From: Amycolatopsis coloradensis
GTDB taxonomy: Bacteria; Actinomycetota; Actinomycetes; Mycobacteriales; Pseudonocardiaceae
Assembly: GCF_037997115.1 (NCBI RefSeq)
Contig: NZ_CP150484.1
Coordinates: 1,344,490 to 1,408,489 of the forward strand
Direction of reading: 5' to 3'
Length of the DNA: 64,000 bases
Position 1 is the first letter of the stretch, and each line of letters starts with the position of its first letter. The notes under the pieces were generated by a model. It was not told where the DNA came from. It saw nothing but the letters and a program-made list of their open reading frames with translations, and made no database searches. Positions 43,511 to 52,690 of this stretch are shown piece by piece. The translations under genes and the position numbers were made by a program.

Positions 43511-44680
43511 ATGCCTTACTACCGGCAGGTAGGCGAGATCCCGCACAAGCGCCACACGGCGTTCCGCAAGCCCGACGGGGGCCTGTACGCCGAGGAACTG
43601 ATGGGTGTCGAGGGCTTCTCGGCGGACTCGGCGCTGCTGTATCACCGCGGTCTGCCCACCGCGATCGTCGACGCCGTCGCGATCGAGGACGAGCGTGGCC
43701 CCCTCACCCCGAACCACCCGCTCAAGCCCCGCGCCTTCAAGACCCAGGACCTCAAGTTCGGCGACGCCGACGCGGTCACCGACCGGCGGCGGCTGTTCGG
43801 CAACGCCGACGTCACCATCGGCTTCGTCCACGCGACCAAGCCGTCGCCGCTGTACCGCAACGCGGCCGGCGACGAACTGTTCTACGTCCAGGGCGGCAGT
43901 GCGACCGTCGAGACGATCTACGGTTCCCTGGAGATCGGGGACGGCGACTACCTCGTCATCCCGACGTCGTGCACCTACCGTGTGCTTCCGCACGACGAGG
44001 TCAAACTGCTGACCATCGAGGCGCGCGGCCACATCGGCCCGCCGAAGCGGTACCTGTCGGCGAAGGGCCAGTTCCTGGAGCACTCGCCGTACTGCGAACG
44101 CGACATCCGCGGCCCGTCCGAGCCGCTGGTCGTCGACGGCACCGACGTCGAGGTCCTCGTGCGCCACCGCGCCGGGCTGACGCGCTACACCTACGCGACC
44201 CACCCGTTCGACGTCGTCGGCTGGGACGGCTGCCTGTACCCGTGGGCGTTCAACATCGACGACTTCGAGCCGATCACCGGCCGCGTGCACCAGCCGCCGC
44301 CCGTGCACCAGACGTTCGAGGGCCCGAACTTCGTGGTCTGCTCGTTCTGCCCGCGCAAGGTCGACTACCACCCCGAGTCGATCCCGGTGCCGTACAACCA
44401 CGCGAACGTCGACTCGGACGAGCTGATGTTCTACGTGCGCGGGAACTACGAGGCTCGCAAGGGCTCCGGGATCGGGATCGGCTCGCTTTCGCTGCACCCG
44501 TCCGGTTTCACGCACGGGCCGCAGCCCGGGGCGGCGGAAGCGTCGATCGGGGCGCAGTTCTTCGACGAGACCGCGGTCATGGTGGACACCTTCGCGCCGC
44601 TGGACCTCGGTGAGGCGGCCGACGCGTCGGAAGACCCCGCCTACGCGTGGACCTGGTCCGGCCGGGGTCCCGGCGCTTAG
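43511..44680 (+). CDS. hmgA: Homogentisate 1,2-dioxygenase
   Basis: A 389-residue cupin-type non-haem iron dioxygenase that opens the ring of homogentisate to maleylacetoacetate in tyrosine/phenylalanine breakdown. Family blocks: YYRQVGEIPHKRHT at the N-terminus, DELFYVQGG, HPFDVVGWDGCLYPWAFNI, and the iron-binding region NHANVDSDELMFYVRGNYEAR with LSLHPSGFTHGPQPG (His-Pro-Ser-Gly). Length fits the shorter bacterial type. The ATG at 43511 follows GGGGAG. The next enzymes of the pathway are not in the window. Confidence 0.92.
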   Translation: MPYYRQVGEIPHKRHTAFRKPDGGLYAEELMGVEGFSADSALLYHRGLPTAIVDAVAIEDERGPLTPNHPLKPRAFKTQDLKFGDADAVTDRRRLFGNADVTIGFVHATKPSPLYRNAAGDELFYVQGGSATVETIYGSLEIGDGDYLVIPTSCTYRVLPHDEVKLLTIEARGHIGPPKRYLSAKGQFLEHSPYCERDIRGPSEPLVVDGTDVEVLVRHRAGLTRYTYATHPFDVVGWDGCLYPWAFNIDDFEPITGRVHQPPPVHQTFEGPNFVVCSFCPRKVDYHPESIPVPYNHANVDSDELMFYVRGNYEARKGSGIGIGSLSLHPSGFTHGPQPGAAEASIGAQFFDETAVMVDTFAPLDLGEAADASEDPAYAWTWSGRGPGA

Positions 44681-44687
44681 TGCCCAT

Positions 44688-44760
44688 GCATTTGGTCCTC
44701 TGAATGCGGTATTCGAAGACCGGCGCGAGCAGGCGCTCACGCATTCAGAGGACTAAATGC
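44688..44760. terminator. Long inverted repeat after hmgA (TCCTCTGAATGC family)
   Basis: Arms 44688-44707 and 44741-44760 match at 19 of 20 positions, with a 33-base spacer. The core TCCTCTGAATGC is shared with the hairpin at 54641-54691, so it is a dispersed repeat. It starts 7 bp after the hmgA stop and may end its transcript. Confidence 0.7.
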
Positions 44761-44868
44761 GGGAACGTGGCGGGATAAGTACCGCCACGGCCGCAACGGT
44801 TCGGCAACGCCAAGCCTGGCAAGGCGAAACCTCCGGATAATCGGTGTTTCTCACCGGGGAGGTTCTCC

Positions 44869-46686
44869 ATGGTCGTGAATCCAGGGCAGTCCCGCGGCGG
44901 CCGCAAGGTGCTGGCGTTCGTGGCCGCCGCGGTGGTCGCGATCGGGTTGATCATCGGTTTGCGCGCGATCACGAGCGACTCCGGCGAAGAGGCCGTGGAG
45001 GCGAAGTGCACCACCGGTGACGCCGTCAAGCTGCAAGTGTCGTCGTCGCCGGAGAAGGCGGGCGTGGTCGCCGAGATCGCCAAGGGCTACAGCGGCCGCA
45101 CGGTGGCCGGACGCTGTGTCGACGTGCTCGTGCAGTCGAAATCGTCCGGCACCGCGATGCAGGCGCTGGCCCGCGGCTGGAACGAGGCCGTGGACGGCCC
45201 GCGCCCGGACGTCTGGACACCCGCCGCGTCCGGCTGGGTGAACCTGCTGCGCCAGAACCTCACCGGCTCCGACCATCCCGCGCTGGTGCCCGAGGGCGAC
45301 CCGGAATCGGTCGCGAACGCACCGCTGGTCGTCGCGATGCCGAAGCCGATGGCCGAAGCGCTCGGCTGGCCGGGCAAGGGCATCGGCTGGAAGGATCTCG
45401 CCGCGCTGGCAACGGATCCGCGGGGCTGGGCGAAGTACGGCCACCCGGAATGGGGGAAGTTCCGGCTGGGCAAGACGAATCCGAACATCTCGACCTCCGG
45501 CCTCAACGCCACCATCGGCGCCTACTACGCGGCGACCGGCACATCTTCCGACCTCACCGCGAACGCGCTCGCGAAGCCGGAGGCGCGGACCTTCGTGCAG
45601 AACGTCGAGCAGGCCATCGTCCACTACGGCGACAACACGCTGACGTTCCTGACGAACCTGCAGAAGGCCGACGACCGCGGCGCCGCGATGTCCTACATCT
45701 CGGCGGTGACGGTCGAGGAGAACTCGCTCGTCGGCTACAACCAGGGCAATCCGACCAACGATCCGGCGAAACGCGGGCAGCACGCGCCGCCGAAGGTGCC
45801 GCTCGTGGGGATCTACCCGAGCGACGGCACGCTCAACTCCGATCACCCGTTCACGGTGCTGAACTGGGCCGACGATCTCCACAAGCAGGTCGCGGCGGAC
45901 TTCCTCGCGCATCTGCGCGGCGCCGAGGCGCAGCAGAAGTTCAGTGACATCGGCTTCCGCACGTTCGACGGCAAGCCCGGTTCGCAGACCACGAAGGAGA
46001 ACGGCGCCGAGCCGGATTCGAAGCTCAACCTCATCCGCCCGCCGAGTCCGCCGGTGCTGACCGAGGTGCTGAAGTCGTGGAAGGACCTGCGGAAGAAGGC
46101 GAACGTGCTGCTGGTCGTCGACGTCTCCGGGTCGATGGGCGACGGCGTCGGCGGGACCGGGAAGAACAAGATGGATCTCGCGAAACAGGCGGCCGTGGCG
46201 TCGCTACCGCAGTTCAGCGACGCGGACAAGGTCGGGCTGTGGATGTTCTCGACGAAACTCGACGGCGACAAGGACTTCGTGGAGCTGCGGCCGGTGTCGC
46301 CGATCGGTGGTGAACCGGGCAGGCAGGAGCTGGCGTCGCGGCTGAACGGGCTGACCCCGCAGAACGGCACGGGGCTCTACGACTCGTCGCTCGCCGCGTA
46401 CGAGTTCATGAAGCAGCGGCTGGATCCGAACGCGATCAACGCGGTCGTCGTGCTCACCGACGGCCGGAACGAGGATCCCGGCGGTATCGATCTGCCGAAC
46501 CTCGTCGGACGGCTGCGGGCCGAGGGCGGCGGCGAAGCGGTGCGGCTGTTCACCATCGCGTACGGGTCCGACGCCGATCTGGACGTGCTCAAGGAGATCG
46601 CCGAGACCACCCAGGGGGTCGGGTACGACTCGTCCAAACCGGACTCGATCGACCAGGTCTTCACCGCCGTGATCTCGAATTTCTGA
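44869..46686 (+). CDS. Membrane-anchored VWA / solute-binding-like protein
   Basis: A 605-residue protein with an N-terminal membrane anchor (KVLAFVAAAVVAIGLIIGLRAI), an extracytoplasmic solute-binding-like region (about 45-380; DVWTPAASGWVNLLRQN, NPNISTSGLNATIGAYYAATG), then a von Willebrand A domain (about 410-600) with a complete MIDAS: DVSGSMGDG, a Thr/Ser near NGTGLYDSS, and VVLTDGRNED. It probably binds a protein or cell-wall partner with a divalent ion. The ATG follows GGGGAGG. The next gene starts 11 bp downstream. Confidence 0.82.
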   Translation: MVVNPGQSRGGRKVLAFVAAAVVAIGLIIGLRAITSDSGEEAVEAKCTTGDAVKLQVSSSPEKAGVVAEIAKGYSGRTVAGRCVDVLVQSKSSGTAMQALARGWNEAVDGPRPDVWTPAASGWVNLLRQNLTGSDHPALVPEGDPESVANAPLVVAMPKPMAEALGWPGKGIGWKDLAALATDPRGWAKYGHPEWGKFRLGKTNPNISTSGLNATIGAYYAATGTSSDLTANALAKPEARTFVQNVEQAIVHYGDNTLTFLTNLQKADDRGAAMSYISAVTVEENSLVGYNQGNPTNDPAKRGQHAPPKVPLVGIYPSDGTLNSDHPFTVLNWADDLHKQVAADFLAHLRGAEAQQKFSDIGFRTFDGKPGSQTTKENGAEPDSKLNLIRPPSPPVLTEVLKSWKDLRKKANVLLVVDVSGSMGDGVGGTGKNKMDLAKQAAVASLPQFSDADKVGLWMFSTKLDGDKDFVELRPVSPIGGEPGRQELASRLNGLTPQNGTGLYDSSLAAYEFMKQRLDPNAINAVVVLTDGRNEDPGGIDLPNLVGRLRAEGGGEAVRLFTIAYGSDADLDVLKEIAETTQGVGYDSSKPDSIDQVFTAVISNF

Positions 46687-46697
46687 GACCCTCGGTC

Positions 46698-47438
46698 ATG
46701 CGTTTCGTCCGTGAACTAGCCGAACCGTGGGGACTGCTCCTCGCGGCGACGTCGGCGGGGGCGGCCTGGGCCGTGCAGCTGCCGGTGCTCGCCGCGCTCG
46801 GCGTCGGCGTGACCGTGCTGGCCGCCCGCGCCGGAGTCGCCGCGGCCACGCGGCCGAAACCGTTGCCAGAGAACGAAGAACGGCCACTCCCCGACGTCGA
46901 GCCCGGCTCCCCGGAGGCGGATTGGCTGCGGCGCGCGGAAGCCGCGGCCGACGGTTTCCGATCGATTTCCGCTTCGCTCGACACCGGACCGCTCGCCGGC
47001 CGGGTGGCCGACATGGAACCGGTGGTGCGGGAAACCGTCGACACCCTCCATCGGCTGGCCGCCCGCGCGTCCGCCACCGGAAAGGCATTGGCGCGCGTGG
47101 ACCTCGGCGCGGTGTCGGCCGAGAAAGCCCGGCTGCGGAAGGACTTGAAGACCGCCGACGACGACATCCGCGGCGACCTGACCCAGTCGCTCGAAGCCGT
47201 GCAAGCACAGGAGGACGTGCACGCGCGGCTTTCGAGCGCGCAGCGGAAACTGCTGGCACAGCTGCGATCCGGCGCGCTCGGACTCGACAGCCTGGTCGCC
47301 AGGGCGGCCGAATTGTCCGCCGCCACCGGGGATTCGCTGCTCGACACGACGACCATCGGCGAGCTGAGCGAACAACTGGAAGGGATCCGGCGAGGTGTCG
47401 TGGAGACCGAGGAGGCGACCCGGCGCTCGCTCGGCTGA
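46698..47438 (+). CDS. Hypothetical membrane protein with coiled coil
   Basis: A 246-residue protein with two N-terminal hydrophobic segments (about 11-48) and a long cytoplasmic helical part, probably coiled coil (ARVDLGAVSAEKARLRKDLKTADDDIRGDLTQSLEAVQAQEDVHARLSS). It directly follows the VWA gene and is probably its partner. Pairs of VWA protein and coiled-coil membrane protein recall tellurite-resistance-type complexes, but no such motif is seen. Confidence 0.65.
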   Translation: MRFVRELAEPWGLLLAATSAGAAWAVQLPVLAALGVGVTVLAARAGVAAATRPKPLPENEERPLPDVEPGSPEADWLRRAEAAADGFRSISASLDTGPLAGRVADMEPVVRETVDTLHRLAARASATGKALARVDLGAVSAEKARLRKDLKTADDDIRGDLTQSLEAVQAQEDVHARLSSAQRKLLAQLRSGALGLDSLVARAAELSAATGDSLLDTTTIGELSEQLEGIRRGVVETEEATRRSLG

Positions 47439-47440
47439 CG

Positions 47441-48448
47441 TCACCGGCCGAATCGGACCGGCCCGAAGACCGCGTGACCGGGCACTCCGGCCTTCGCCGT
47501 CTTCCCGGCCGCGGGCACGCCGAGCACCCACAGCCGTCCGGTCGCGGCGATGTTCGCGGCCAGCGACGGATCCGAACCACCGGCGGTGACGGTGACCTCG
47601 CGTCCGTCGGGCAGGACGGTCCTGCCCTTCACGGTGACCATGCCGAACTGGTTGACCGAGGCAGGCCCGGACACGACGGCGAGTTCGGTCCACCTCGGCT
47701 CGGGCAGCTTCCTGAGCAGCATCACCGCGACGATCGCGAGCCCGAGGGCGCCCATCGCGCAGCCGTAGCCGAAGAACCACGTCACCTTCACCACGACGCC
47801 GTCCCGCCGCGGATAGTCGACCGCCGTCCAGAAGCCGAACGCGCTCGCGACGAGCAGCATCACGACAGTGATGAAGTAGTACGCCGCGAGAAAACGCCGC
47901 TGCGTCGCGAGCATCCGGCCCGGCGACACCGGCTCCGCGGCGAACGGGATCGAGCCCCTCACCGGGGCGTCGCGGAACGCGCCACGGCGCGGGACGACGA
48001 CGCCGGGCAGCACGACGAACGGGCCGAGCACCCAGAGCCGCCGCTGGGCCGCGAGTTGCGCCCGGAGCGGAGCGGGGAACCGCACGACGAGCCACCGCCC
48101 GTCCAGGGGAACGCTCACCCGTGCACCGGCGACGACGGCGCCGTCCAGCCCGTTCACCAGGCGGAACGGCTTGCCGGTGAGCTTCCGCATCGAGGAGGAT
48201 CCGGCAAGGGCGGAGTAGCCGAAGTACAACGAAGACGGTGTCATGAAGACCAGGAGGGCCAAGGGCGCGGCGATCCCGTGTCCCCCGGACACCGCCAGCA
48301 CGACCCCCAATGCCACGAGCAGTCCGGTCGCGATGGCCATCGTCCCGGCGGTGACGGTGTTGCGGTCGAGAAGGGGTACCAGGACCGGCATGTTCGTCGC
48401 CGGAATCCCTTCGGGTGGTTCGAGCACCCGGATTCGGCAGGCTTCCAC
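47441..48448 (-). CDS. Hypothetical membrane protein
   Basis: A 335-residue protein with four hydrophobic segments in two pairs (about 32-54 and 60-80; about 190-215 and 225-250) and soluble basic loops. No family recognised. It is convergent with the coiled-coil gene, with 2 bp between stops. The start is taken at GTG 48448; N-terminal residues before PVLVPLLDRNTVTAG are uncertain. Confidence 0.6.
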   Translation of the reverse strand: MEACRIRVLEPPEGIPATNMPVLVPLLDRNTVTAGTMAIATGLLVALGVVLAVSGGHGIAAPLALLVFMTPSSLYFGYSALAGSSSMRKLTGKPFRLVNGLDGAVVAGARVSVPLDGRWLVVRFPAPLRAQLAAQRRLWVLGPFVVLPGVVVPRRGAFRDAPVRGSIPFAAEPVSPGRMLATQRRFLAAYYFITVVMLLVASAFGFWTAVDYPRRDGVVVKVTWFFGYGCAMGALGLAIVAVMLLRKLPEPRWTELAVVSGPASVNQFGMVTVKGRTVLPDGREVTVTAGGSDPSLAANIAATGRLWVLGVPAAGKTAKAGVPGHAVFGPVRFGR

Positions 48449-48509
48449 CTGGTCAACCTATACGCGTGCGGTGAGACGTGATCCAGGCTACTTCCGCTCG
48501 GCGGCCAGA

Positions 48510-48528
48510 TCAGGTTAGGCTCACCTAA
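48510..48528 (+). promoter_or_regulatory. IdeR/DtxR-type iron box
   Basis: TCAGGTTAGGCTCACCTAA matches the 19-bp consensus TTAGGTTAGGCTAACCTAA at 17 of 19 positions. It ends 14 bp before the DUF2470 start, next to AGGAGG, a position where a bound metal-loaded IdeR would repress. The gene should therefore be on when iron is low. Confidence 0.8.
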
Positions 48529-48542
48529 CTAGGAGGTGAGCC

Positions 48543-49334
48543 GTGACCACACCGACGTCCATCCGCCGCCCGCCGGCGCCGAACCCCGCCGAACGCGCGA
48601 AGACGATCGCCACCCGTAACGGGCCGGCGACGCTCATGCCGACCGCGGAGCAGCGTGACCAGCCAGGACAGTACGGCCGTGTCATCCCCGAGCTGCACCA
48701 CGTGCACACGAGCGGCAGCGTCAGCATCCTGCTGCCGGACGAGCACCACCTGGTGAAACGCGCGCACGAGGCCCAGCGCGGCGAGCTCGCGGTGATGGTC
48801 GAACTGACCGATCAGGCACCGGTCGACCTGCGGGAACCGATCCGTGGGCTGCTGTGGATCACGGGCTGGCTCCGCCCGCTCTCCGAGGTTTCGGCACGGG
48901 CCCGCGCGGTCTCCATCGCCGAAACCCGGCCGGACGAGCGGCTGCTGGACGTCGGGCACGGCCTGACACTGCTGCGGCTGACCCCGGCGTCGCTGGTGCT
49001 CGCCGACGCCGAGGGCACGCATTCGCTCCGGCCGCATATGTTCAGCGCCGCGCCGCCGGATCCGTTCCACGACTACGAGGCCGTGTGGCTGCGGCATCTG
49101 GAGACCGATCACGCCGACGTCGTCCAGCAGCTCGCCAAACACGTGCCCGCCGAACTGCGCGGCGGGTGGATCCGGCCACTCGGGCTGGACCGCTACGGGC
49201 TGCGGCTGCGGGTCGAGGCCGACTCCGGCGACCACGACGTCCGGCTCGCGTTCTCGCGTCCGGTCGAAGGGCCGCGGCAGCTGAGCGGCGAGATCCGCCG
49301 TCTCGTCGGCTGCCCGTACTTTCCGCAGGGTTAG
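48543..49334 (+). CDS. DUF2470 protein, iron-regulated
   Basis: A 263-residue soluble protein with the HugZ/PPOX-like split-barrel in the first part (ERAKTIATRNGPATLMPTAE) and a DUF2470 domain at the end (about 175-255: PDPFHDYEAVWLRHLETDHADVVQQLAKHVPAELRGGWIRPLGLDRYGLRLRVE). DUF2470 proteins bind or break down haem in several lineages. The iron box in front supports a role in iron or haem use. GTG start behind AGGAGG. Convergent overlap of 4 bp with the PPOX gene. Confidence 0.8.
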   Translation: MTTPTSIRRPPAPNPAERAKTIATRNGPATLMPTAEQRDQPGQYGRVIPELHHVHTSGSVSILLPDEHHLVKRAHEAQRGELAVMVELTDQAPVDLREPIRGLLWITGWLRPLSEVSARARAVSIAETRPDERLLDVGHGLTLLRLTPASLVLADAEGTHSLRPHMFSAAPPDPFHDYEAVWLRHLETDHADVVQQLAKHVPAELRGGWIRPLGLDRYGLRLRVEADSGDHDVRLAFSRPVEGPRQLSGEIRRLVGCPYFPQG

Positions 49335-49792
49335 GCGAGTTCGGCCGGGAACCCGCCCTTGGCGATCGGGCCCCACGACTCGATGGTGACACGGATGATG
49401 CTCTTGCCCTGCTTGACCATCGCTTCGCGGTACTCGTCCCAGTCGGGATGCTCGCCGGAGATCGCGCGGAAGTAGTCGACCAGCGGCTCGACCGAGTCGG
49501 GCAGGTCGAGTACCTCGGCGGTGCCGTTCAGCTGGACCCACTGGTCGTTCCACTCGTCGGAAAGGACGCAGGCGGACACCTTCGGCTCGCGCCGGATGTT
49601 GACGACCTTCGCGCGCTTCGGGTACGTCGAGACCACCAGACGGCCTTCGGCGTCGACACCGCAGGTCACCGGGGACAACTGGGGGCCGCCGTCGGCCTTG
49701 GTGGTCATCAGGATGGCGCGGTGACGGGTGGACAGGAAGTCGACGAGCGCGGCGCGGTCGACGGTTTCGTTGGTCGCGATGCTCCTTGGCAT
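49331..49792 (-). CDS. PPOX-class F420-dependent enzyme
   Basis: A 153-residue split-barrel flavin/deazaflavin protein (LVDFLSTRHRAILMTTKADGGPQLSPVTCGVDAEGRLVVSTYPKRAKVVNIRREPKVSACVLSDEWNDQWVQLNG). This subgroup normally uses F420H2 to reduce small substrates, for example biliverdin or aflatoxin-like molecules. Substrate unknown. It is convergent with the haem-related DUF2470 gene; the tetrapyrrole link is suggestive only. Confidence 0.82.
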   Translation of the reverse strand: MPRSIATNETVDRAALVDFLSTRHRAILMTTKADGGPQLSPVTCGVDAEGRLVVSTYPKRAKVVNIRREPKVSACVLSDEWNDQWVQLNGTAEVLDLPDSVEPLVDYFRAISGEHPDWDEYREAMVKQGKSIIRVTIESWGPIAKGGFPAELA

Positions 49793-49860
49793 GACCCGAC
49801 GGTAGCCCGCCGACGATCACCCGCGCAGGGCCGAAGGGAACCATGCCCGCATGCGACGTG

Positions 49861-49909
49861 GTGAAAGCTCCCTTCACCGCGTGACATGAGGTGAAAGCGT
49901 CCTTCAGCC
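49861..49909. repeat. Two palindromic repeat units
   Basis: GTGAAAGCTCCCTTCAC (49861-49877) and GGTGAAAGCGTCCTTCAGCC (from 49890) belong to the family at 6082-6162. They lie between divergent genes, just upstream of the CPBP gene and close to its ribosome binding site. Confidence 0.7.
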
Positions 49910-49919
49910 ACAAGGTAGC

Positions 49920-50726
49920 GTGCGGCCGATGAGCTGGCTGCGTCCCGAACGCCCGGCGCTGCCGGAATTCGTGGAAGATCCGGCGCGCCGCCGCGCGATC
50001 GTCATCGAACTGGCCGTCGTCTTCGGCATCACCCTCGGCCTGTCCGGGCTGCGCAGTCTGCTGTCCCTTGTGGACTCGCTGCTGCAGCCGGTGCCGCTGG
50101 CGCAGCAACAGGCCCAGCTGAACGTCCCCCAAGCGACACTGAGCCTGGTCGACCTGCTCAAGCAGCTGTTGAGCGCCGGCCAGCTGGTCGGCTGGGGCGC
50201 GCTCGGGCTGTACCTGTTGTGGCGCGGCGGGATGAAGTTCGCGGAGATCGGCCTCGACAAACAGCGGCCGGGCCGCGATGTCGTCCACGGGCTGCTGCTC
50301 GCCGCGGTGATCGGGATTCCGGGGCTGGGGCTGTACTTCCTGTCCTACGGCCTCGGGTTCAGCCTGTCGGTGCAACCGTCCACTTTGAGCGAGACGTGGT
50401 GGCGTCCGATCACGCTGACGTTGTCGGCCTTCGGCAACGCGTTCGCCGAAGAAGTGCTCGTCGTCGCGTACCTGCTGACCAGGCTGCGGCAGCTCGGCTG
50501 GCGCGAGAACACCTCGCTGGTCGCGTCTTCGGTGCTTCGCGGGTCGTATCACCTGTATCAGGGTTTCGGCGGTTTCGTCGGCAACGTCGTGATGGGCCTG
50601 GTGTTCGGCAGGCTGTGGCAGAAGACGAACCGGCTGTGGCCGCTGATCGCCGCGCACACCGCGCTGGATTTCGTTTCCTTCGTCGGATACGCGCTGCTCA
50701 AAGGGCGAGTTTCCTGGCTTCCCTAG
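49920..50726 (+). CDS. CPBP-family intramembrane metalloprotease
   Basis: A 268-residue protein with about seven to eight membrane segments and the CPBP (Abi/CAAX) motifs: AFAEEVLVVAYLLTRL (EExxxR-like), SSVLRGSYHLYQGFGGFVGNVVMGLVFG (His in place of FxxxH), and LIAAHTALDF with the final His. These Glu and His residues bind zinc within the membrane. Substrate unknown. Start: GTG 49920 behind AAGG, or ATG 49929. Confidence 0.82.
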   Translation: MRPMSWLRPERPALPEFVEDPARRRAIVIELAVVFGITLGLSGLRSLLSLVDSLLQPVPLAQQQAQLNVPQATLSLVDLLKQLLSAGQLVGWGALGLYLLWRGGMKFAEIGLDKQRPGRDVVHGLLLAAVIGIPGLGLYFLSYGLGFSLSVQPSTLSETWWRPITLTLSAFGNAFAEEVLVVAYLLTRLRQLGWRENTSLVASSVLRGSYHLYQGFGGFVGNVVMGLVFGRLWQKTNRLWPLIAAHTALDFVSFVGYALLKGRVSWLP

Positions 50727-50739
50727 CTAGTGTGAAACC

Positions 50740-51951
50740 GTGATTGACGAGACGACTCCACCCCGAGTTGACAGCGAAGTCGGCCCCCTGCGTGCGGTGC
50801 TGCTGCACAGGCCCGGCAACGAGCTCAAAAGGCTCACGCCTCGCAACAACGACCAGCTCCTGTTCGATTCCATCCCCTGGGTGGACCGCGCGCAGGAGGA
50901 GCACGACGCGTTCGCCGAGGTGCTGCGCGGCCGCGGCGTCGAGGTGCTGCTGCTGGCCGACGCGCTGCGCACGGCGCTCGCGGACACCCGCGCCCACGCG
51001 GCGGGCGTGCACGCGGCCGTCGACGAGCGGCGGCTGGGGCCCGACCTCGCCGATTCGCTCCGCTCCCATCTGTCGAGCGTCACCCCGGCGGCACTGGCCG
51101 AGGTCCTGATGGCGGGTATGACCTTCGAGGAACTGCCCGCCGCCGAGGGCGCCTCGCTGGTCCGGCTGATGAACCACCCGAACGACTTCGCCGTCGATCC
51201 GCTGCCGAACCTGCTGTTCACCCGTGACTCGTCGGCGTGGATCGGCGACCGGGTCGCGGTCTCCTCGCTGACCATGCCCGCCAGGGTCCGCGAGACCGCG
51301 GTGCTGGACCTCATCTACGCCTACCACCCGTGGTTCCGCCACGCGTCCCGCGCGTACGGCGCGCATTCGGCACCGATCGAGGGCGGCGACGTCATGCTGC
51401 TCTCGCCGGGTGTGCTGGCCATCGGCGTCGGCGAGCGGACGACGGCGGCGGGCGCGGAATCGCTGGCGCGGTCGGTGTTCGCCGACGGGATCGCGCACAC
51501 CGTGCTCGCCGTCCCCATCCAGCAGACCCGCGCGACCATGCATCTGGACACCGTCTGCACGATGGTCGACGCCGACGCCGTCGTCATGTACCCGCTTTCC
51601 CGCGATTCACTGACCGCGTTCACGATGCGGCCCACCGGCGACGGTTCCGTGAAGGTGGAAGGCCCGGCCCCATTCCTCATCGCGGCCGCCGAAGCAATGG
51701 GAATCGACCGGCTCCGGGTCATCGACACCGGCCTCGATCCGGTCACCGCCGAACGCGAGCAATGGGACGACGGAAACAACACCCTCGCCCTCGCGCCCGG
51801 CGTGGTCGTCGGGTACGAACGTAATGTGGAAACCAACGCGCGCTTGGCGGAAGCCGGTATCGAGGTACTGGCCATCACCGGCTCCGAGCTGGGCTCCGGC
51901 CGCGGCGGGCCGCGTTGCATGTCGTGCCCCATCCGGCGCGAAAGCATCTGA
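50740..51951 (+). CDS. arcA: Arginine deiminase
   Basis: A 403-residue enzyme that hydrolyses arginine to citrulline and ammonia. Blocks: [49 protein letters not shown], and the C-terminal nucleophile loop [10 protein letters not shown] with the catalytic Cys near 393. The catalytic His is in [15 protein letters not shown]. No arcB or arcC is in the window, so it may serve acid tolerance or nitrogen supply. GTG start 13 bp after the CPBP gene. A 23-bp inverted repeat with iron-box sequence follows its stop. Confidence 0.92.
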   Translation: MIDETTPPRVDSEVGPLRAVLLHRPGNELKRLTPRNNDQLLFDSIPWVDRAQEEHDAFAEVLRGRGVEVLLLADALRTALADTRAHAAGVHAAVDERRLGPDLADSLRSHLSSVTPAALAEVLMAGMTFEELPAAEGASLVRLMNHPNDFAVDPLPNLLFTRDSSAWIGDRVAVSSLTMPARVRETAVLDLIYAYHPWFRHASRAYGAHSAPIEGGDVMLLSPGVLAIGVGERTTAAGAESLARSVFADGIAHTVLAVPIQQTRATMHLDTVCTMVDADAVVMYPLSRDSLTAFTMRPTGDGSVKVEGPAPFLIAAAEAMGIDRLRVIDTGLDPVTAEREQWDDGNNTLALAPGVVVGYERNVETNARLAEAGIEVLAITGSELGSGRGGPRCMSCPIRRESI

Positions 51952-51957
51952 CAGAGA

Positions 51958-52013
51958 AATTAAGTAAGCCTTCCCTAATCGATTTCAATTGATTAGGGAA
52001 GGCTTACTTAATT
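51958..52013. promoter_or_regulatory. 23-bp perfect inverted repeat with iron-box-like arms
   Basis: Arms 51958-51980 and 51991-52013 are perfectly complementary, with the loop GATTTCAATT. Within each arm is TTAGGGAAGGCTTACTTAA (or its complement), matching the IdeR/DtxR consensus at 15 of 19 positions. It lies upstream of the ferritin promoter and just after arcA, so it could be both an IdeR-binding region and a terminator for arcA; there is no T-run. Confidence 0.65.
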
Positions 52014-52027
52014 GAGGGGAACCTAGT

Positions 52028-52046
52028 ATTGGGAATACTAACCTAA
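52028..52046 (+). promoter_or_regulatory. Second iron box upstream of ferritin
   Basis: ATTGGGAATACTAACCTAA matches the iron-box consensus at 13 of 19 positions with a perfect right half (CTAACCTAA). Its centre lies about 72 bp upstream of the ferritin start, which is also the probable transcription start (TATCGT at 52096-52101, then 7 bases to the ATG). That is an activator position, as for IdeR at bfrB in mycobacteria. Confidence 0.6.
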
Positions 52047-52108
52047 TAGGGGGTACATCACCAGAGAAAAGTGGAAATCGAATATGCGGATGACGTATCG
52101 TCGAACAC

Positions 52109-52663
52109 ATGGCCCTCACCAAGAAGAAGCAACCGCGCTCGAAGTTCTACGAACTGCTGCAGGCGCAGATCCACAACGAGTTCAACGCCTCCCAGCAGTA
52201 CATCGCGCTGGCGGTCTGGTTCGACGCCGAGGACCTGCCTCAGCTCGCGAAGCACTTCTACAAGCAGTCCGTCGAGGAGCGGAACCACGCGATGGCGCTG
52301 GTCCAGTGCATGCTGGACACCGACCACCACGTGGAGATCCCCGGCACCGGCGACGTGCGCAACGACTTCTCCGACGTCCGTGAACTGATCGAGCTCGCGC
52401 TGCAGCAGGAGAAGGACGTCGCGACCGACATCCAGCAGATGGCCAAGGCCGCCCGCGCCGAAGAGGACTACATCGGCGAGCAGTTCACGCAGTGGTTCCT
52501 CAAGGAGCAGGTCGAGGAGATCTCCCAGATGTCCACGCTGCTCAACATCGTCAAGCGCGCGAACGGCAACCTGTTCGAAGTGGAGAACCACCTGCACCGC
52601 GAATCCGTCGGGGACGGCGGCGCCGACCCGGGGATGCCCCCGGTCGCCGGCGGCGCGCTCTGA
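52109..52663 (+). CDS. Ferritin (BfrB-like)
   Basis: A 184-residue ferritin storing iron as Fe(III) in a 24-mer. Ferroxidase residues are visible: Glu24, Tyr31, Glu57 and His60 (EERNHAM), Glu101 and Gln134 (LKEQVEE). No haem-ligand Met pattern of bacterioferritin is present, so it is the non-haem type, like mycobacterial BfrB. The ATG has no Shine-Dalgarno, and TATCGT ends 7 bases before it, indicating a leaderless message. Iron boxes upstream suggest IdeR activation at high iron. Confidence 0.92.
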   Translation: MALTKKKQPRSKFYELLQAQIHNEFNASQQYIALAVWFDAEDLPQLAKHFYKQSVEERNHAMALVQCMLDTDHHVEIPGTGDVRNDFSDVRELIELALQQEKDVATDIQQMAKAARAEEDYIGEQFTQWFLKEQVEEISQMSTLLNIVKRANGNLFEVENHLHRESVGDGGADPGMPPVAGGAL

Positions 52664-52690
52664 CGCACCGGCCAACGCTCCCACCACGGG

